A stretch of 10,172 bases of DNA, taken from VXYL01 sp047518105. GTDB lineage: Bacteria > Pseudomonadota > Gammaproteobacteria > Pseudomonadales > Azotimanducaceae. A program made the position numbers and the translations under genes. The notes below the pieces were generated by a model. It did no database searches. It was not told the origin of the DNA and worked only from the letters and a program-made list of their open reading frames with translations. Every line of letters starts with the position of its first letter. The stretch's first letter is position 1. Shown here one piece after another: positions 8,299 to 10,172 of this stretch. Where the stretch lies: positions 1 through 10,172 of the forward strand of contig JAKZRQ010000207.1 of the NCBI GenBank assembly GCA_047518105.1. Reading direction: 5' to 3'.

Positions 8299-8314
8299 GG
8301 GTTCGCAACAACCC
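8299..8314 (-). terminator. candidate stem after the minus-strand coiled-coil gene
   Basis: GGGTT at 8299-8303 and AACCC at 8310-8314 form a 5-base inverted repeat with a 6-base loop, 31 bases past the stop codon of the minus-strand gene. It is short and has no T run. It is included only because a terminator is expected between the convergent genes. Confidence 0.18.
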
Positions 8315-8344
8315 AAGTGTCAACATTCGGCATGCTCAAGGATT

Positions 8345-8800
8345 CTAGAAGAACCCGGATTTCACCAAGCTGGCGATGATCCCGGCGATTACGGTACCGC
8401 AGATCGCGTAAAGGGCCGTCTTGTTGTGACCCATCGCGCTCTGGAGGATGTCGACGCCTCGCTGGAATTCCGCCTTCGTATCCGCGATGCGAATCTCAAC
8501 TCTGGCGATGTCCGCCTTGAGTTCGTCCCGCATCCCGGTGAGACGGTTGTCGACGCCAGCGATGTCCGCCCTGAGTTCGTCCCGCATCCCGGTGAGACGG
8601 TTGTCGACGCCAGCGATGTCCGCCTTGAATTCGTCCTTCGTCTCCTTGATGTCCGCCTTGAGCTCGTCCCGCACTTCGGTGAGACGGTCTTCGCCTGTGG
8701 CGAGGCGAGCCTCTATGCGGTCAATGCCGTTCAGTATGTGCTTGACGTCGGTCTCGACTGCGGCGACGCGCTCGCCAACGGGATGATCGGTGTCTGTCAT
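8345..8800 (-). CDS. small coiled-coil protein with C-terminal membrane tail
   Basis: 151 residues from the ATG at 8800. GGGGA seven bases upstream supports this start over longer in-frame readings, whose extra 43 residues look non-coding. Residues about 10-120 are highly charged and rich in A, D, E, K and R, with hydrophobics at regular spacing, predicting a long coiled coil. A near-exact 18-residue repeat (LTGMRDELRADIAGVDNR) occurs twice at about 69-104, with diverged versions on both sides. Residues about 128-147 (LYAICGTVIAGIIASLVKSG) form a single membrane helix at the very C terminus, so the coil should face the cytoplasm as a tail-anchored rod. I do not recognise a named family. It stands alone, converging on the cytochrome cluster. 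Tail-fibre-like or DUF1640-like coiled coils are alternatives by shape only. Confidence 0.75.
   Translation of the reverse strand: MTDTDHPVGERVAAVETDVKHILNGIDRIEARLATGEDRLTEVRDELKADIKETKDEFKADIAGVDNRLTGMRDELRADIAGVDNRLTGMRDELKADIARVEIRIADTKAEFQRGVDILQSAMGHNKTALYAICGTVIAGIIASLVKSGFF
8507..8614. repeat. 54-base tandem duplication inside the coiled-coil gene
   Basis: Units at 8507-8560 and 8561-8614 differ at one base (T or C at unit position 11). A third copy begins at 8615 and matches for about 22 bases before diverging, and a fourth weaker echo follows near 8650. Each unit encodes 18 residues, so copy number can change without breaking the frame. The near identity points to recent duplication. 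Confidence 0.9.
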
Positions 8801-9371
8801 GTCGACATCCCCACTCGGCCTTCGGCCATCGAACAACGGCGGCGTTCTCGCTTCGCCAGAGGGCTGCGCCCGGCTGCTGTCTGCCGGCACGTCAAGTGTT
8901 CGGAACTGTGCAACGCCACTCGGGCTCATTTCTTATTCGCCGGGCACCTGCGTAGCGCTGTGCAAGCACATTGGCAATAGACGAAGCCTACTCCAAATCC
9001 ACAACCGATAGAAATTAAAACATAACAAGAACAACAATTTAGACCAGATATTTCGGTTCAGCGAAGGAAATCAGCAGGTTGCGTTGGGCAGCCAGACAGC
9101 GGATTCGTAGCAACGTGTTCGATGTCGGGGACGACTCGCGTACACATCCATCCGAGGGACCGCAAAGAGATGCCTTGTCGCTGGCTTCGGCACGCCTCAC
9201 CGCACGCCGTGACGGACACTCCGGGCCAAATCGTCAACACGCCTTGACGTAGCGGCACATTGATGATGCCCTTGGCCCGAGGAGAGGGAGTTGACGCCAC
9301 ATGGCGAATCTGGCGCGCCCGCACGCCCCGCAGACATCGCCGCCAACCGTGCACGTTCCCGGGCATTGCCG
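8801..9371. other. long spacer with an AT-rich patch and decayed sequence
   Basis: No intact gene is seen here. About 8985-9058 is markedly AT-rich compared with the rest of the window (includes ATAGAAATTAAAACATAAC) and is the natural place for the promoter of the minus-strand coiled-coil gene; on that strand TTGTTG and TTCTAT lie 18 bases apart, a weak match. From about 9062 to 9320 one plus-strand frame, broken by a TGA at 9245, contains CRWLRHASPHAV and then GTLMMPLARGEGV. These loosely recall the arginine box and downstream region of tyrosine recombinases, but the usual catalytic residues are not in place. Confidence 0.4.
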
Positions 9372-9677
9372 ATGTTCGGCGACGGCCATATCCCGCCGGA
9401 TCGCGACAGGCGCGTCGAGGAGGACGACACCAGCTTCAGCCAGGTCATGTACCTGTTCCTGCGGCCCTGGCCCTATATTCGACTCCAGTTCCTGGGCCGC
9501 TGGTGGATTCCCGGCAAGGGGCTGCAAGACGGCACCGCCGACCTGGTCAGCAGCGAAGGCTGCGGGTTCGGCTACGCGCCGTTTCTCGTTGCCGCCGCGG
9601 CGGCGGCAGGTCCGCTGTTCGAGCTCGTGCCGCCGACCTTCGAGTGGCCCCTGTACCTCGTGTACGTCCCCGCCATC
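9372..9677 (+). pseudogene. truncated N-terminal part of a membrane protein, possibly transporter-like
   Basis: From the ATG at 9372 about 102 codons read as genuine protein: an acidic start (MFGDGHIPPDRDRRVEEDD), an amphipathic segment (VMYLFLRPWPYIRLQFLGRW), then hydrophobic stretches YAPFLVAAAAAAGPLFELV and WPLYLVYVPAIT. Codon use is GC3-rich as in intact genes. Near 9677 the protein character stops and the frame runs into the antisense of the toxin-antitoxin genes, remaining open to 10052 by chance. It looks like the N terminus of a larger membrane protein; it reminds me of some ABC-type transporters with a long N-terminal membrane part, but I am unsure of the family. The rest of the gene is missing, so it is called broken. 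Confidence 0.55.
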
Positions 9678-9783
9678 ACACTATCACCGACAGGCTCCAC
9701 TCGTTGGTCTCCAGCAGCTCCCGCTCCCTCGGGCGCAACTCACCCAGGAGCGCGAATATCAGAATGTGCGTGTCAAGATTCAA
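9676..9783 (-). pseudogene. truncated PIN-domain (VapC-like) toxin
   Basis: Starting at a TTG at 9783 inside the end of the antitoxin gene (11-base overlap, typical of type II toxin-antitoxin pairs) the frame gives 35 residues: LNLDTHILIFALLGEL, then RPRERELLETNEWSLSVIV and a stop. The early Asp in LDTH is the first acidic catalytic residue of PIN ribonucleases, and the following helix pattern fits VapC proteins. A normal VapC has about 120-140 residues and would continue with LWE-type sequence carrying the next acidic residue. Here that is lost where the sequence joins the truncated membrane-protein gene. The product should be inactive. TTG as start is inferred from family overlap, not from a clear ribosome site. 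Confidence 0.72.
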
Positions 9784-9997
9784 TATCGGCGTTCCAAGAC
9801 ACGCCCGTCGTCAGAATCTCGCCGTGGATCCGGATCTTGTTCCGAAGACTGCCGATGAGGGAGGCGAACCGTCGCTCGTACGGCAGTACCCAGGCGAACG
9901 GCTTGCCGTGCTTGGTGACTACCAGGCCGTCGGCGTCGAGGCCGTCCAGCAACCCGAGGCATTGTTCCTTGAATTTCTCGGCACTGATCGTCTTCAT
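9773..9997 (-). CDS. Phd/YefM-family antitoxin
   Basis: 74 residues, full length for the family. The N terminus (MKTISAEKFKEQCLGLLD) is the DNA-binding and dimerising Phd/YefM fold, followed by the conserved VVTKHGKPFAWVLP strand. The C-terminal tail from about residue 46 (SLIGSLRNKIRIHGEILTTG, then VSWNADIES) is the toxin-binding part typical of antitoxins paired with VapC/PIN toxins. In intact systems it would bind and block the toxin and repress its own promoter. Here the partner gene is truncated, so the antitoxin is orphaned unless another toxin exists elsewhere. Its start ATG follows a weak purine stretch (AAAG). A near-palindrome 32 bases upstream fits autoregulation. Confidence 0.88.
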   Translation of the reverse strand: MKTISAEKFKEQCLGLLDGLDADGLVVTKHGKPFAWVLPYERRFASLIGSLRNKIRIHGEILTTGVSWNADIES

Positions 9998-10028
9998 CGC
10001 TTTGCGTTCTCTTCACCGAACAATTTGT

Positions 10029-10046
10029 GGTCGTATTTTTATGACC
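10029..10046. promoter_or_regulatory. near-palindromic candidate operator of the antitoxin gene
   Basis: GGTCGTA at 10029-10035 and TATGACC at 10040-10046 form an imperfect inverted repeat (one mismatch) around TTTT, 32 bases upstream of the antitoxin start on the minus strand. The AT-rich centre could overlap a -10 element. Phd/YefM antitoxins bind palindromes at this kind of position, so autoregulation is a reasonable inference. Confidence 0.4.
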
Positions 10047-10068
10047 GGCTAGCCCGCATTTCTCACTA

Positions 10069-10116
10069 GGGGCCGTGATGATCGCGGAGGATTTTGGCCC
10101 CGTGTACACACGGGCC
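10069..10116. repeat. overlapping inverted repeats at the right edge
   Basis: GGGGCC at 10069-10074 can pair with GGCCCC at 10096-10101, and CCCGTG at 10099-10104 can pair with CACGGG at 10109-10114 around TACA. The two stems share bases 10099-10101, so they exclude each other. They could be a terminator for an unseen gene to the right or chance in GC-rich DNA. No gene is visible from 10047 to the window end. Confidence 0.3.
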
Positions 10117-10172
10117 TGTGCGCGTGCTCGCGACCGAAAGCATAGCGGGGACTACGGTTGAGGGAGCCCGTG

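Noticed and set aside
8507..8636. Repeats considered as a CRISPR array
   Set aside because: The units are directly adjacent with no spacers and lie inside a coding frame as an 18-residue protein repeat.
8426..8980. Plus-strand open frame across the coiled-coil gene
   Set aside because: The repeats give a coiled coil and membrane tail only on the minus strand, which also has a good ribosome site at its start.
9058..9366. Minus-strand open frame of about 100 codons in the decayed spacer
   Set aside because: No ribosome site, no recognisable motif, and unusual residue make-up; likely a chance frame.
9678..10052. Continuation of the plus-strand frame that begins in the truncated membrane protein
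   Set aside because: It is antisense to the clearly recognisable antitoxin and toxin fragment, and its translation is low in protein-like character after about 9677.
10069..10172. Search for a tRNA or small RNA at the right edge
   Set aside because: The stems found are mutually exclusive short hairpins and do not form a cloverleaf or a known RNA family.

Overview
The window is GC-rich (very high G+C at third codon positions) and looks like a chromosomal segment of a free-living or symbiotic proteobacterium-like organism. The lineage is inferred from base composition and gene style only. It falls into two parts.

Left part (about 233-8232): a compact three-gene, same-strand cluster. Gene 1 encodes a large predicted lipoprotein with an N-terminal TPR solenoid, a calcium-type FG-GAP/VCBS beta-propeller, an ASPIC/UnbV-like segment and a long C-terminal module. 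Gene 2 (69 bases later) encodes a membrane-anchored pentaheme cytochrome c (five CXXCH motifs) carrying a five-helix N-terminal membrane part, a beta-rich middle and a C-terminal TPR region. Gene 3 overlaps gene 2 by ATGA and encodes a single-helix-anchored FG-GAP/ASPIC (CRTAC1-like) protein. All three have export or membrane signals, so I infer one extracytoplasmic redox or surface complex: heme wire, TPR scaffold and two propellers. The substrate cannot be read from the sequence. Just upstream (87-159) are two near-identical 17-base repeats in an arrangement like the ends of IS21-family elements.

Right part (about 8233-10172): an accessory, partly decayed region. It holds a small minus-strand coiled-coil protein with a C-terminal membrane tail and a 54-base internal tandem duplication; an AT-rich spacer and a degraded stretch with a weak tyrosine-recombinase-like motif; a truncated plus-strand membrane-protein gene; and a minus-strand type II toxin-antitoxin pair whose Phd/YefM-like antitoxin is intact but whose PIN (VapC-like) toxin stops after 35 codons, exactly where the truncated membrane-protein gene meets it. 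A near-palindrome upstream of the antitoxin is a candidate autoregulatory operator.
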